A stretch of 64,000 nt of DNA from Chloroflexota bacterium (GCA_018969485.1 JAGWYG010000004.1:34802-98801), one strand, 5' to 3'; shown: positions 1 through 9,638, counted from the stretch's first letter. Numbers and translations are program-made. Notes: generated by a model not told the origin, from the letters alone.

Positions 1-2
1 CA

Positions 3-2048
3 CCATACGAGCGTGAGCAGCAGCGCTTTGATCCAGCTGCACAGCTCAACCGGTTCCGCAGTCAGATCGGCCGAGTCATCGCAACTCGGCCAATCGTGCC
101 CCAAGAGCACTTCGCGCATATACATCAGCTGTCATATGGCCTTGCCTTCAAAGCCAGCATCGCGAGCGTCAGTCATGGCGCGCTGACCGCGCGGGCCATC
201 GTGCCGTGCGAGATGGCTCCATCGAGCACCGGCATGCTCGGCCAGCTCATCGAGGGCAGCCGTACGCCATGCGCGCTGCGACTGATCATCGTACCGCGTG
301 ATCAGGCAGCGGTCGACAGCGCGGCGCTCAACGGTCAGCTGGCTGATCTCGACGAACTGTGCCGCGGCGCAGGCATCCCTGAGCCAGTCAGCTACCGTGC
401 GCTGCAATTGCGCAGTGCCATCCTGCGCATGACCGACACCCTGCTTGGTCAGGCGTGTGCCGTGCAGATCCAGCTGCGTGGCACCAGCGCGGCCTCTCTG
501 CTGCTGCTGCAGCGGGTGTTGACCGACGAGCTCGCGCGGCCCAAAACCGACGAGCTCGCCGCCTGGCGCGGCTTCGCCATCCCGCACGGCGACACAATGC
601 CGACGCTGGTCGAAGCGCCAGAGTGCGAGGTGCTGCCGGCGGCACTGCTGGCCGATGCACCACTGCCCGGGTTCTGGCTCGACGGTAGCGGCGATCGGCC
701 GCGCCATGCACTGCCGATCGAGAGCGCCGCCGCCATGCTGGTGCCGCCGCTGCCGCGCTACTGCGACATCACCAGCATCAACGACCGCATCGTCGAACTG
801 CGCGGGGCAACGCGCCCCAGCCTGTGGGGCGGCGGCGCGGCGCTGATCGGCCACGATGCCGTCGGTGCGCCGATCACGTTTGATGACGCCGCGCTGGCAC
901 GCCATGTCCACCTGATGGGCGTCCCCGGCAGCGGCAAGACCACGGTGATGCTGCACATGCTGCTCGCCGACCGCGAGGCGGGGCGCGGCTTCCTCGTGCT
1001 CGATCCGCATGGCGACCTGGCGCAGCGCGTGGCTAGCTGCGCCGGATGGCGCCACGGCGGCGTGATGGGCGAGCGGCGTTTCCCCGGCATCCGGCTGCTG
1101 AACACGATCGATGCGGGCCAGGCGCGCGTCGAACGCGATATCGATGTCATCCTTGAGGCGATCTGCTCGGCGCTGCCACCCGGATGGACCGGGCCGCATT
1201 TTCGCGACTATGCCCGCGCGACGCTCTTTGTGCATGCCTGTGCCGGCGCCGGACAACCCATCGGCGCATGCACCAGCTACTCGCATGATCAAGCACTCTG
1301 GCGGCGCGTCAAGGTCAAGCACGCAGCCACGATCCCGGCAGACATCACCGCAGCGCTCGACGGCTGGCACGCCGAATCGCAAAATCAGATGGACGCCATC
1401 AGCTGGGCAGCAGCAAAATTTGCCGACTACTTCGTCACCGCTGCTGCGGGTGCGCTCTTTGCACCGGTCGGCGAGGGCATCGCCCCAATCGAGCTCGCCC
1501 GTGACCAGGCGCAGTGGTGCATCGATTTTCCAGCCCTCAAGGTATCGATGCAGGACGCCGGAATGTTTGGCCAGATGATCCTCACCGCGATCCTGCGCGA
1601 CGTGGCCGGCGGTGGTGTCGCCCTGCAGCAGCGAACGATGGTGTACTGCGACGAAGTGCAGCTGTTCTTCGGCCCGGCCGTCGATCGCATCCTGCAGGAA
1701 GGCCGCAAGTACGGCTTGATCATGGTAGCGGGCCACCAGGCAGCGAGCCAGCTCGAATCGCAGCGGTTCGACTCGCTGATCGGCCAGGTCGGTCTCGACC
1801 TGGTGTTTCGCAGTTCGCTGCGGGATAGCCGATACATGGCACGACATCTGGAGCTCGAGAACGATTCGATCGCCGCGCTCGACGACTTCTGCTGCTGGGT
1901 CGGTGGTGCCGTCACCCTGCAGCGCGGCGGCCCATTCATGCTGCGGTCGCGCTGGGAACCATTCATCAGCGACATGCCCGACGACCGTACCCGTGCGCTG
2001 GGCGGAGTCGCGTCGATCATTGGTGCAGTGGTGCTGGCCCATCAGTAG
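3..2048 (+). CDS. VirD4/TraG-like P-loop ATPase, 5'-partial (copy 1 of a tandem pair)
   Basis: The frame is open to the left window edge, so the true start lies outside. A GTG at 96 falls inside the region that aligns with the middle of the next gene and is not a credible start. Counting from that GTG, the Walker A motif GVPGSGKTT is at about residues 275-283, followed by the LDPHGDL motif typical of VirD4/TraG/HerA-type DNA-pumping ATPases. The Walker B motif MVYCDE is at about 515-520, followed by a conserved QEGRKYG stretch. The family couples ATP hydrolysis to DNA or protein translocation at the membrane, but no transmembrane helix, relaxase or mating-pore gene is visible here. The next gene is a close paralogue 57 bp downstream. 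The family call is secure; conjugation is only one possible role. Confidence 0.75.
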   Translation, partial: PYEREQQRFDPAAQLNRFRSQIGRVIATRPIVPQEHFAHIHQLSYGLAFKASIASVSHGALTARAIVPCEMAPSSTGMLGQLIEGSRTPCALRLIIVPRDQAAVDSAALNGQLADLDELCRGAGIPEPVSYRALQLRSAILRMTDTLLGQACAVQIQLRGTSAASLLLLQRVLTDELARPKTDELAAWRGFAIPHGDTMPTLVEAPECEVLPAALLADAPLPGFWLDGSGDRPRHALPIESAAAMLVPPLPRYCDITSINDRIVELRGATRPSLWGGGAALIGHDAVGAPITFDDAALARHVHLMGVPGSGKTTVMLHMLLADREAGRGFLVLDPHGDLAQRVASCAGWRHGGVMGERRFPGIRLLNTIDAGQARVERDIDVILEAICSALPPGWTGPHFRDYARATLFVHACAGAGQPIGACTSYSHDQALWRRVKVKHAATIPADITAALDGWHAESQNQMDAISWAAAKFADYFVTAAAGALFAPVGEGIAPIELARDQAQWCIDFPALKVSMQDAGMFGQMILTAILRDVAGGGVALQQRTMVYCDEVQLFFGPAVDRILQEGRKYGLIMVAGHQAASQLESQRFDSLIGQVGLDLVFRSSLRDSRYMARHLELENDSIAALDDFCCWVGGAVTLQRGGPFMLRSRWEPFISDMPDDRTRALGGVASIIGAVVLAHQ

Positions 2049-2105
2049 GCCAGCACCGTCATGCGAAGCGATCATGAGACGCAATTGAGCGAGGAGCCAG
2101 GCCAT

Positions 2106-4415
2106 ATGTCCATCGATGCCATTGCCATCGACGACCTCCACCCACTCGCGGATGCCACAGCCACGCTGCTCGGCACTGATTCGGCTGCCGGACTGCGCTA
2201 CGATGGCCTCGACGTCGTCGCCGTCGCCAGCCTGCGCGCCAGCGACGCACGGCACCGGCCAGTCGAGCGGCTCGACGACGAGTTCATCCGGCTGGTGCGC
2301 ACCGTCGTGCTCGGGCTGCGCGGCATCATCGCACTGGATTTGTACACCAGCGGCGCGGGCCTGCGCCTGCAGCTGCTGATCGCGGCCGTCAGCACCGCCC
2401 AACTCAACTGGGCGCCACGCGAAGTGCTCGAGCGTTTCCGGTCGCGGCTCAGCGACATGGTCGAGTATCGACCGCGCGATACCGCAGCGCACCAGGCAGC
2501 ATTCGCCGCCGCATCGCATGGCGTGACGCTCGAGCCAGCCATCGAGGCGGTCCAGCACAACGCGCTGCAGGCCAGCGTGGCCATCCCGCCGCTCTTGACG
2601 CCGGGAATGCTCGGCAACATCGCCCAGCTCCTCGAGTCGAGCACCAGCCCTGCGGTCGTCAGGCTGATCGTCGCGCCGCCGACGCGGCCACGCCCAGCCG
2701 TCGGCGACATCGCGGGCGACCTGGCGGTGGTGCACCAGATCGCCGAGACCGACGCGGTGCCGCGCGCAACCGCCTACCGCGCGCGTGCATTGCGCGACAT
2801 CCTGCCGGCACGCATGCAGACGATCCTCGACCAGCCGTGCGCCGCGCAGATCCAGGCGTGGGCGCCCACCGCCGCTGCGGCCGATGCGCTCGCTGCGCAG
2901 CTGTGCCGCGAGGCCGCGCGCTCGGGCGCTGCCGAGCTCGAGCAGCGCCAGGGGCGGCGCGTCGTGCAGTTACGCCAGGCCAACCGCGAGGCAACCACGC
3001 TGTACAGCCTGGCGTCCGTCCGCCGGTTGCCCGACGCCACCGATCGCCATCTGCCGCTGCCCAGCTTCTGGCGCGACGGGAGCGGCGAGCAGCCAGGGCA
3101 CCTGATCAGCATCCGGGACGCGGCGCTGCTCGTGATGCCACCGTCCTCCGATGCGTGCGTCATCGCCTCGATTGGCACAACGCCGGTGCAGACGCGCAGC
3201 GCACCTCGTCCGCGGGAATGGCTGCACGGTCCGTCGACCGTCGGCTTCGACGACCGCGGACATCCGATCAGGTTTGATGATGGCGCCATCGACCGGCATG
3301 TCCATCTGATGGGCGTGCCGGGCAGCGGCAAAACGACGCTGATGATGCAGATGATCGCCGGCGACCTGGCGGCCGGCCGTGGCTTCCTGCTGCTGGATCC
3401 TCACGGTGATCTGGCGCGGCGCGTGTGTGGCTACACCGGCTGGCAGGCACATGAAGGCCTCGGCGGCAACCAGCAGTTTCCCGGCTTGCGCATCCTCAGT
3501 TCGCTCGACCAGGGGCGTGAGACTGTGGAACGGCAGATCGGCGTGATCATCGAGGCGATCAACCAGGCGATCAACAGCGCGCGGTCTGACGACCAAGAAC
3601 TGGGGCCGGTCGGGCGAGACATGGTGCGCGCCGCGCTGCTGGCGCATGCCGGCGTCGGTGCAGGCCAGCCATTCGGCGACGCGGCGAGCTATATTGCCGA
3701 TCAACGGGCATGGAATGCGGTCAGGGGCGATCCGCGCATCCCACCGTTCGCGAGGCAGCGCCTCAATCGCCACCATGCATCGTCAAACGACTGGAAGTCC
3801 GACGTATCAGTGTACACGACCAGGATTCTTCGCGAGTTGGTCGCCAATACCCAGACGCGCCGCCTGCTCGCCGTCGTGGGCGAGGGCCTCGACCCACTGG
3901 CGATCGTCGAGCAGCGCATGCAGCTGGTGATCGACTTTCAGCAGCTTGGCATCTCGGTGATGGGAGCCGCGCTCATCGGCCAGCTGTTCCTGACCTCGTT
4001 TCTGCGCGGCGTCATGGACGGTGGCCCGGCGCGGAATCGTCGGCATCTCCTGTATCTCGATGAGGTCCAGCTGTTCTTCGGCCCGTCGATCGAGCGGGTG
4101 CTGCAGGAAGGGCGCAAGTATGGGGTCGTCCTGGTGGCTGCGCACCAGCACGCATCGCAGCTCTCGCGCCAGCGCTTCGACTCGCTGGTCGGGCAGGTCG
4201 GGCTGGAATTGGTCTTTCGCACGGCGCTGAGCGACGGTGAACTGATGTCGGAGCATCTGGGCCTCGAGCGGCAGTCATTCACCGCGCTGCCCGATATGGC
4301 GTGCTGGGTGGCCGGTTCGGCAGCCCAGCGCCGCGGCGGCTCGTTCCTGCTGCGCACGCGCTGGGAGGTGTTCGGGCCACCGGCTGATGCGCCGGCCGAC
4401 GGCGATGTGGTATGA
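2106..4415 (+). CDS. VirD4/TraG-like P-loop ATPase (copy 2 of a tandem pair)
   Basis: This is a full-length paralogue (769 aa) of the preceding gene. ATG 2106 is preferred because GAGGAG at 2091-2096 sits 9 nt upstream; an in-frame ATG at 2061 has no such site. A large N-terminal half of unknown function precedes the motor domain. Walker A GVPGSGKTT is at residues 403-411, LDPHGDL follows, and Walker B LLYLDE ends at D652-E653. The C-terminal region (QEGRKYGVVLVAAHQ) matches copy 1 closely. The tandem arrangement suggests a hetero-oligomeric ATPase or a recent duplication. The class is clear; the substrate (DNA or protein) cannot be read from the sequence. Confidence 0.75.
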   Translation: MSIDAIAIDDLHPLADATATLLGTDSAAGLRYDGLDVVAVASLRASDARHRPVERLDDEFIRLVRTVVLGLRGIIALDLYTSGAGLRLQLLIAAVSTAQLNWAPREVLERFRSRLSDMVEYRPRDTAAHQAAFAAASHGVTLEPAIEAVQHNALQASVAIPPLLTPGMLGNIAQLLESSTSPAVVRLIVAPPTRPRPAVGDIAGDLAVVHQIAETDAVPRATAYRARALRDILPARMQTILDQPCAAQIQAWAPTAAAADALAAQLCREAARSGAAELEQRQGRRVVQLRQANREATTLYSLASVRRLPDATDRHLPLPSFWRDGSGEQPGHLISIRDAALLVMPPSSDACVIASIGTTPVQTRSAPRPREWLHGPSTVGFDDRGHPIRFDDGAIDRHVHLMGVPGSGKTTLMMQMIAGDLAAGRGFLLLDPHGDLARRVCGYTGWQAHEGLGGNQQFPGLRILSSLDQGRETVERQIGVIIEAINQAINSARSDDQELGPVGRDMVRAALLAHAGVGAGQPFGDAASYIADQRAWNAVRGDPRIPPFARQRLNRHHASSNDWKSDVSVYTTRILRELVANTQTRRLLAVVGEGLDPLAIVEQRMQLVIDFQQLGISVMGAALIGQLFLTSFLRGVMDGGPARNRRHLLYLDEVQLFFGPSIERVLQEGRKYGVVLVAAHQHASQLSRQRFDSLVGQVGLELVFRTALSDGELMSEHLGLERQSFTALPDMACWVAGSAAQRRGGSFLLRTRWEVFGPPADAPADGDVV

Positions 4416-4416
4416 T
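4411..4416 (+). promoter_or_regulatory. extended -10 promoter element for the kinase gene
   Basis: TATGAT is preceded by TG plus one base (TGGTATGAT) and overlaps the stop codon of the upstream ATPase gene. No good -35 is seen. Transcription would start near 4423, about 50 nt before the kinase start. Confidence 0.4.
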
Positions 4417-4475
4417 TCGCGGCGTGCGGCCGCCGGTGCGGCGGCGTGCCGCGGTGATGCGGGGCGGTGAGCCAG

Positions 4476-7145
4476 ATGAATCAGCCGGGGTTGATCGGGG
4501 CGACGATCGGCGGCTTCGAGATTCTCGAGGAGCTCGGCCGCGGCGGCATGGCGACCGTCTATCGCGCGCGGCAGCGCAGCCTCAACCGCATCGTCGCGCT
4601 CAAGATCCTGTCGCCCGGACTGCTGGCCGATCCGAGCGCGGTGGCACGCTTTGAGCGCGAGGGGCACAGCGCCGCGGCGCTCGATCATCCCAACATCGTG
4701 GCGATCTACGACGTCGGCCAGGCCGATGGCTACCATTTCATCGCGATGCAGTATCTGGCTGGCGCGACGCTCCAGCAGCACATCCGCAGCACCGACCGGC
4801 TCGACGTCGATCTGGTGGCGCGCTGGCTGCACGACGTGGCGATCGCGCTGGATCACGCGCATCACCATGGTGTGCTGCACCGCGACATCAAGCCGGCCAA
4901 CATCATCATCACCCACGACGGGCGCGTCTATCTGACCGACTTCGGCCTGGCACGGGCGCTGACCGATGACGAGGGACATGCGGCGCTGACCGGCACTGGC
5001 TATGTGCTCGGCACGCTGGCGTACATGTCGCCGGAGCAGGCGCGCGGTGCCGCCGACCTGATGCCGGCGAGCGATGTCTATGCGCTGGGCGTGACGCTCT
5101 ACGAGGCCCTGACGCGCGGTGTGCCCTTCCGCTACTCGGTCGAGCGGGTGGCGTATCCGCCGCATCCGCCGAGCGCGCACCGGCCGGATCTGTCGCCGGC
5201 GATCGATGCAGTGGTGCTGCAGGCCCTCGAGCTCCAGCCGGCAGCGCGCTTTGCCAGCGCCGGCGCGCTGGCGGCCGCATTCGCCGCGGCGCTCCGGACG
5301 CCGACGCCTGCCAGGGCTGTTCCGCCGGCGCCGCCAGCCCCGATCACGCCGGTGGCGGTTCCGGCCACGACGGCGCTGCCTGCGCGCCGCCGACGCCCGA
5401 TGTGGCTGCTCGCGTCGCTGGCGCTCGGTGGCCTGCTGCTGGTCGCTGCGGCCGGTCTCTGGCTCGGCCGTGTGCCGTCGGGGAATGCTGTGCCACCGCC
5501 GACGCCGGGCGTCGCGCGCCCCAAGCCGAGCGCCATCGCACAGCCGACGGCCCGTGCCGCCGCCGGGCCGCTCGCCACGCCGAGCGCGACATCCGCACCG
5601 CTGCCGACCCTGACGGCCGTCGCCAGTGCGGCGCCCGTCGCCAGCGCCACGCCCGCACCACCGGCTGCGGCGCCGGCGGGCTGTGCGGCGCTCCGAGCCG
5701 CATCCGGCGACGACGCGTTGAGCTGCTATGCCGGCACGATCGCCGATGCGTTGCTGCAGGCAGGCTATCGAGACAACATTACAACCGTCAATGGCCGGAC
5801 CGTGCTGCGCGCCAATCCCGCGGATCCGGTCGAGGGGGTATGGGCACGCGATCTCGATTATGCGCTGCAGGGATTTGGCTACGTCGTCGCCGATGCCAGC
5901 GTGTTCCGCGAGAGCATCGCGCTCTTGCTCGAGGGCGTGCGCGATGACGGCGTCGCGCCCGAAGGCATCTTCGACGGCCGCAGCGAGTACGTGTATGGGC
6001 AGAGCTGGGACAGCATGCCCAATCTGATCAGCGCGGCCGCCGCCTATCAGTCGCGGACGGGCGATGACACCCTGTACCTGCGCTATCGCGCCAAGGTGCT
6101 GCGCGCCGCCGAGTGGATCGTGGCACTCGACAGCGACGCGGATGGCCTGCCGGATCGCGATGTGTTCGCCTATGGCTACTACAACTCGGTGACCAACGGC
6201 CCACTGCACACCTATGCGATCGCACGCTTCTACCGCGCGTTCCTGCAGGTCGCCGATCTCGAGGCGGCGATCGGGGAAGATCGCGAGGCGCTGCGCTGGC
6301 GCGACCAGGCCGCACGGCTGCGCGAGGGCTTCCACCGGCCGATTGAGGCCGGTGGGTACTGGCGCGACGACCAGGCATGGCCGATCGCATGGCGGCGTGC
6401 CGATGGGACGGTGGTGTCGCTGTTCGAGAGCTTCGGCGTGTTCGAAGCCTTGCGGAGCGGGCTGATCGCACCTGGCGATCCGCCATACCCGCAGCTGATC
6501 GAGGCGATCCATGCGCAGCTCCCGGCCTTGCTCGCCGGCCCCGCTCCGCTCCGGCTGGTGCCGGGGGGCTACGATCTGGCGTTGCGCCGCGAACTGAGCC
6601 CGCCTCTGCCCGAGTGGAAGATGGACGCCAGCGCGCCGTGGATCGCTGGCATCGCCGTGCCGGTGTATGCCGCCGCCGGCCATGCCGACGACGCGGCGCG
6701 CATCCTGGCCGCTTACGAGCGCGCGGCCCAGGCTGGCCCGCTGCCACGGCTCGTCGCCGACGGAAGCAGCCGCTATGGCGCCGGACGCGAGGGCGACGGC
6801 GGCGCGTGGGAGGCGTCGGCCTGGTTTCTCGCGGTGTATCAGGGCCATTACGGCATCAGCATGACCCCTGAGGCGCTCGTGATCCGCCCGGCGCCTTTCC
6901 TCGATGTTGCGGCGGGTGATGGCGTAGCGCGGCTGCGCTACGGCGCCGCCGTGGTGTCGCTCACGCTCGATGCCGCCGCACGCATCTACGCGATCCGCAG
7001 CGACCAGCCGATCACCGTGCTGCTCGAGCCGATGGCTGGTGATGCGGCGATCCGCGTCGATGGCGGCCCGGCTGTGCCCCGGGCACGCCTCGAACTGGCG
7101 CCAGGCCAGCCGGTGATCGTCGAAAGCCGCGCGGCAGCACCGTAG
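4476..7145 (+). CDS. membrane Ser/Thr protein kinase with C-terminal glycosidase-like domain
   Basis: This is an 889-aa protein. ATG 4476 has GGTGAG just upstream; an in-frame GTG at 4467 is an alternative. The N-terminal domain is a complete Hanks-type kinase: glycine loop GRGGMATVY at about 21-29, Lys43 in VALK, HRDIKPAN at 135-142, DFG at 155-157, and SPEQ. One transmembrane helix lies at about 309-331 after a run of arginines, followed by a low-complexity Pro/Thr/Ala linker. The remaining 500 residues (about 395-889) would be outside the cell. They resemble an (alpha/alpha)6 glycosidase-type fold, with phrases such as GVWARDLDYALQGF and ENFGV-like FESFGVFEALR. The usual extracellular module of such kinases is PASTA or a propeller, so this fusion is unusual. 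The kinase call is certain; the glycosidase-like assignment is moderate. It probably senses a carbohydrate or cell-wall ligand (inference). Confidence 0.85.
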   Translation: MNQPGLIGATIGGFEILEELGRGGMATVYRARQRSLNRIVALKILSPGLLADPSAVARFEREGHSAAALDHPNIVAIYDVGQADGYHFIAMQYLAGATLQQHIRSTDRLDVDLVARWLHDVAIALDHAHHHGVLHRDIKPANIIITHDGRVYLTDFGLARALTDDEGHAALTGTGYVLGTLAYMSPEQARGAADLMPASDVYALGVTLYEALTRGVPFRYSVERVAYPPHPPSAHRPDLSPAIDAVVLQALELQPAARFASAGALAAAFAAALRTPTPARAVPPAPPAPITPVAVPATTALPARRRRPMWLLASLALGGLLLVAAAGLWLGRVPSGNAVPPPTPGVARPKPSAIAQPTARAAAGPLATPSATSAPLPTLTAVASAAPVASATPAPPAAAPAGCAALRAASGDDALSCYAGTIADALLQAGYRDNITTVNGRTVLRANPADPVEGVWARDLDYALQGFGYVVADASVFRESIALLLEGVRDDGVAPEGIFDGRSEYVYGQSWDSMPNLISAAAAYQSRTGDDTLYLRYRAKVLRAAEWIVALDSDADGLPDRDVFAYGYYNSVTNGPLHTYAIARFYRAFLQVADLEAAIGEDREALRWRDQAARLREGFHRPIEAGGYWRDDQAWPIAWRRADGTVVSLFESFGVFEALRSGLIAPGDPPYPQLIEAIHAQLPALLAGPAPLRLVPGGYDLALRRELSPPLPEWKMDASAPWIAGIAVPVYAAAGHADDAARILAAYERAAQAGPLPRLVADGSSRYGAGREGDGGAWEASAWFLAVYQGHYGISMTPEALVIRPAPFLDVAAGDGVARLRYGAAVVSLTLDAAARIYAIRSDQPITVLLEPMAGDAAIRVDGGPAVPRARLELAPGQPVIVESRAAAP

Positions 7146-7178
7146 TTCGCCACGTCGGCTCCGGCGCCAGCGCGCGGT

Positions 7179-7207
7179 TTGACAGCGCGCCAGCATCTTG
7201 CTACACT
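7179..7207 (+). promoter_or_regulatory. sigma70-type promoter for the Rieske oxygenase
   Basis: TTGACA (7179-7184), a 17-bp spacer and TACACT (7202-7207). Transcription would begin near 7214, giving a leader of about 185 nt. It also shows that the in-frame GTG upstream at 7198 is not a usable start. Confidence 0.7.
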
Positions 7208-7398
7208 GCCGGCGCGGCGGCGTACCACGCCATCGACGATGCGTTGCACGCCCCGGCACCCGACAGACGGCCCCCGCCGCATCGGTCGGCGCATCCTTGT
7301 CGTCGCGCCGGTTCGTCGAACGCCGTCGCATCCGACGCCTGGCGCCGCCACCCGCTCACGACGCACGCTGGCCGACATCAGCCCGGAAGGTTGGGGTT

Positions 7399-8520
7399 AT
7401 GACACACTTTGAACGAACGGCCTCAACATATCAGCAAGGTGCCCGAACGCTATCCGGCGCCTATTACACCGATCCGCAGATCCTGGACGCCGAGATCGAG
7501 CAACTCTTTCGCCGTGGCTGGATGTGCGTCGGACGCGAGGATCGCGTCCAGGAGCCTGGCAGTTACCTGCTGCATGAGCGCTTCGGCGACAACCTGATGA
7601 TCGTCCGCGGTCGCGACGGCACGCTGCGGGCCTTTCACAACATGTGCCGCCATCGCGGCACAAAAATCTGCGAAGCCGGCGCCGGCCGCTTCGCCGGCAC
7701 GATCCAGTGCCCCTATCACGCCTGGACATGGAGCACCGATGGGCAACTCGTCGGTGCGCCGCACATGCAGGCCGTCGAAGGATTCCGGAAGACCGACTAC
7801 CCGCTGCTCCAGTTGCCGCTTGCCTGCTGGGAGGGGTTCGTCTTTGTGTCACATGTGGAGGATCCCGAACCGTTCGCGCAGGCGTTCGCGCCGCTCATCG
7901 GCCGTCTGACGCGCTTTGGCCTGCCCGATCTGGTACGGATCGACCGCAAGGAGTACGAGGTCCGCGCGAACTGGAAGCTGATCATGCAGAACTACAACGA
8001 GTGTCTGCACTGTCCAACCATTCACCCGGGCCTCAACCAACTGCTGCCGTACACCAGCGGCGCCAATGATCTGCACGATGGTCCGTTCCTGGGCGGATAC
8101 ATGGAGATCACCGCAGGCCATGAGAGCGTGACGGTCACCGGGCGGCGCTGCGGCGTGACGCTCGGCGCGCTCTCGGAGCAGGACCAGCGCCGCGCGTACT
8201 ACTATTCGTTCTGGCCGAACATGATGCTGAGCCTGCACCCGGACTATGCCAACTGGTACACGGTGTGGCCGCTCTCGCCAGAGCGATCGCTGGTGATCTG
8301 CGAATGGCTGGTCCATCCGGCCACGCTGAGCGACGGCCACGACCCCGCCGGCGCGGTCGAACTCTGGCATGCGGTGAACGCCGAGGACTGGCACATCTGT
8401 GAGATGAGCCACGCCGGGGTGTCGTCGCGCGCCTACCGGCCAGGACCGTATTCGCCGCGCGAGTCGATTCCGGCGGCATGGGATCGCGAGTACCTCCGGG
8501 TGATGCAGCACGAGGCCTGA
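7399..8520 (+). CDS. Rieske [2Fe-2S] aromatic-ring-hydroxylating-type oxygenase, alpha subunit
   Basis: This is a 373-aa protein starting at ATG 7399, with GGAAGG about 8 nt upstream. The N-terminal Rieske domain has C83-x-H85 and C104-x2-H107, the four cluster ligands. The C-terminal catalytic domain has the mononuclear iron motif NYNECLHCPTIH with H204 and H209. Length and layout match ring-hydroxylating dioxygenase alpha subunits and the choline/carnitine monooxygenase branch. No beta subunit, ferredoxin or reductase gene is adjacent, so electron-transfer partners must be elsewhere. It has its own promoter and ends convergently with the sugar operon. Substrate unknown. Confidence 0.88.
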   Translation: MTHFERTASTYQQGARTLSGAYYTDPQILDAEIEQLFRRGWMCVGREDRVQEPGSYLLHERFGDNLMIVRGRDGTLRAFHNMCRHRGTKICEAGAGRFAGTIQCPYHAWTWSTDGQLVGAPHMQAVEGFRKTDYPLLQLPLACWEGFVFVSHVEDPEPFAQAFAPLIGRLTRFGLPDLVRIDRKEYEVRANWKLIMQNYNECLHCPTIHPGLNQLLPYTSGANDLHDGPFLGGYMEITAGHESVTVTGRRCGVTLGALSEQDQRRAYYYSFWPNMMLSLHPDYANWYTVWPLSPERSLVICEWLVHPATLSDGHDPAGAVELWHAVNAEDWHICEMSHAGVSSRAYRPGPYSPRESIPAAWDREYLRVMQHEA

Positions 8521-8887
8521 GGGGGCTTGGTGCGCGTGGCGGCCAGAGTGATGTGATCGCCCGCCAGGATGCGCTGGAGTAGCGTGGCGGGCGATCACGA
8601 GGCTGCGCGGCGCAAACCACCGGTGGCACGGTGCCCCCGTGGCGCGCTGGCCACCGGATGGACGGACGTGGCTCGCGGGGCGGTGCCGGGCCGTGGCGCC
8701 GCGCCGTAATTCGCCACAGGGGGCTACGCGCCACGCCCCGCCGATCATCGCATCGCGCTCAACCCGTGCCGGCACGAGCCAGCGATGGCTGGCGCGGGGG
8801 CGGCGTGCCCCTCAGGCAGTCAGGAGCATGCCCACGCTGGCGCGCCAGCCGGCATCGCAGCACAGGCGGATGCGGCGCGCCGCACGC
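8521..8887. other. intergenic region between convergent genes
   Basis: No gene is seen. The stretch carries the inverted repeat at 8553-8598 and is otherwise GC-rich sequence without a recognisable site. Confidence 0.6.
8553..8598. terminator. 14-bp perfect inverted repeat, probable bidirectional terminator
   Basis: Arms GTGATCGCCCGCCA (8553-8566) and its exact complement (8585-8598) flank an 18-nt loop. It lies 33 nt past the oxygenase stop, between convergent genes. No U-tract follows on either strand, so termination is inferred from position and stem strength. Confidence 0.5.
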
Positions 8888-9634
8888 TCAGCGCGGCACC
8901 CGCGTCCGGTCAGTCACAATCTCGGTAGCTCCCGGCGGCGGATGCGGCACCAGCCGATCGACGCGGCGCGCCACCCGGCGCAACTCCTCATCGACCCTCA
9001 GTTCGACCAGAATCTGCTGCACCCCCGCGAGTGCGCGCGGCCGCGAGATGATCGCCAGCGCCGTGAGCACAATCAGGCGGATATCCAGCCACAGCGACTG
9101 ATGGTCGATGTATACCAGGCCCAGCCGGCTCTTCCATGGCCGGATGAGTTGGTTATAATCCAGGTCAGGATCAGCGCTGTCCTTGAGGATCTCATTCTCA
9201 TCAGAGAATACGATCGATGCCAAGTCGGTGATGCCGGGGCGTACCGACAGCAAGCGCTTCTCCTGCACCGTATAGCAGTCCGTCTCACGCTGGACATTCG
9301 GCCGTGGCCCGACCAGGCTCATGTCGCCCGTCAGCACATTCCAGAGCTGCGAGAGCTCATCGAGCTTGTATGACCGAATGAAATGACCAACTGGCGTGAT
9401 TCGCCGATCCTTCGCCGACGTCGAGTCGACACCCGAGCGATCCGCATTCACCACCATCGAGCGCAGCTTGACCATGCGGAACGGTACATCACCCCGGCCC
9501 ATACGCGGCGCAACATAGAACGGCGAATGAAAATCCTGCAACCAGATCGCGATGATCGTCGGGACAAGCACGATACTGCTGACCAGCAGACCGAGCAGCG
9601 CGAGCACCACATCCATCGCACGCTTGAGCATCAC
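8888..9634 (-). CDS. bacterial sugar transferase (undecaprenyl-phosphate sugar-1-phosphate transferase type)
   Basis: This is a 248-aa protein with a hydrophobic N-terminal helix (KRAMDVVLALLGLLVSSIVL). The family motifs follow: FRMVKLRSMV, LDELSQLWNVLTGDMSLVGPRP and the RPGITDLAS region. The family moves a sugar-1-phosphate onto a lipid carrier at the inner face of the membrane to begin a glycan. It lacks the multi-helix N-terminal half of long WcaJ/WbaP types. GTG 9634 is immediately followed by ATG 9631, so the start is ambiguous by one codon. It is the last gene of the operon, starting 4 bp after the E1 beta stop, and would initiate the glycan whose precursor the upstream genes make. Confidence 0.85.
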   Translation of the reverse strand: MMLKRAMDVVLALLGLLVSSIVLVPTIIAIWLQDFHSPFYVAPRMGRGDVPFRMVKLRSMVVNADRSGVDSTSAKDRRITPVGHFIRSYKLDELSQLWNVLTGDMSLVGPRPNVQRETDCYTVQEKRLLSVRPGITDLASIVFSDENEILKDSADPDLDYNQLIRPWKSRLGLVYIDHQSLWLDIRLIVLTALAIISRPRALAGVQQILVELRVDEELRRVARRVDRLVPHPPPGATEIVTDRTRVPR

Positions 9635-9638
9635 TGCC

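Noticed and set aside
132..2735. Very long antisense open frames (for example 132-2735, 4275-7331, 25697-29152, 30764-33637, 42506-44986, 51472-53310 and 54189-58189).
   Set aside because: They lie opposite clear genes of known families, have arginine/histidine/glutamine-rich nonsense translations, and result from high GC content lowering stop-codon frequency.
7198..7398. A longer N-terminus for the Rieske oxygenase from GTG 7198.
   Set aside because: The sequence there contains the promoter -10 at 7202-7207, and the added residues are low-complexity. ATG 7399 has a good ribosome site.
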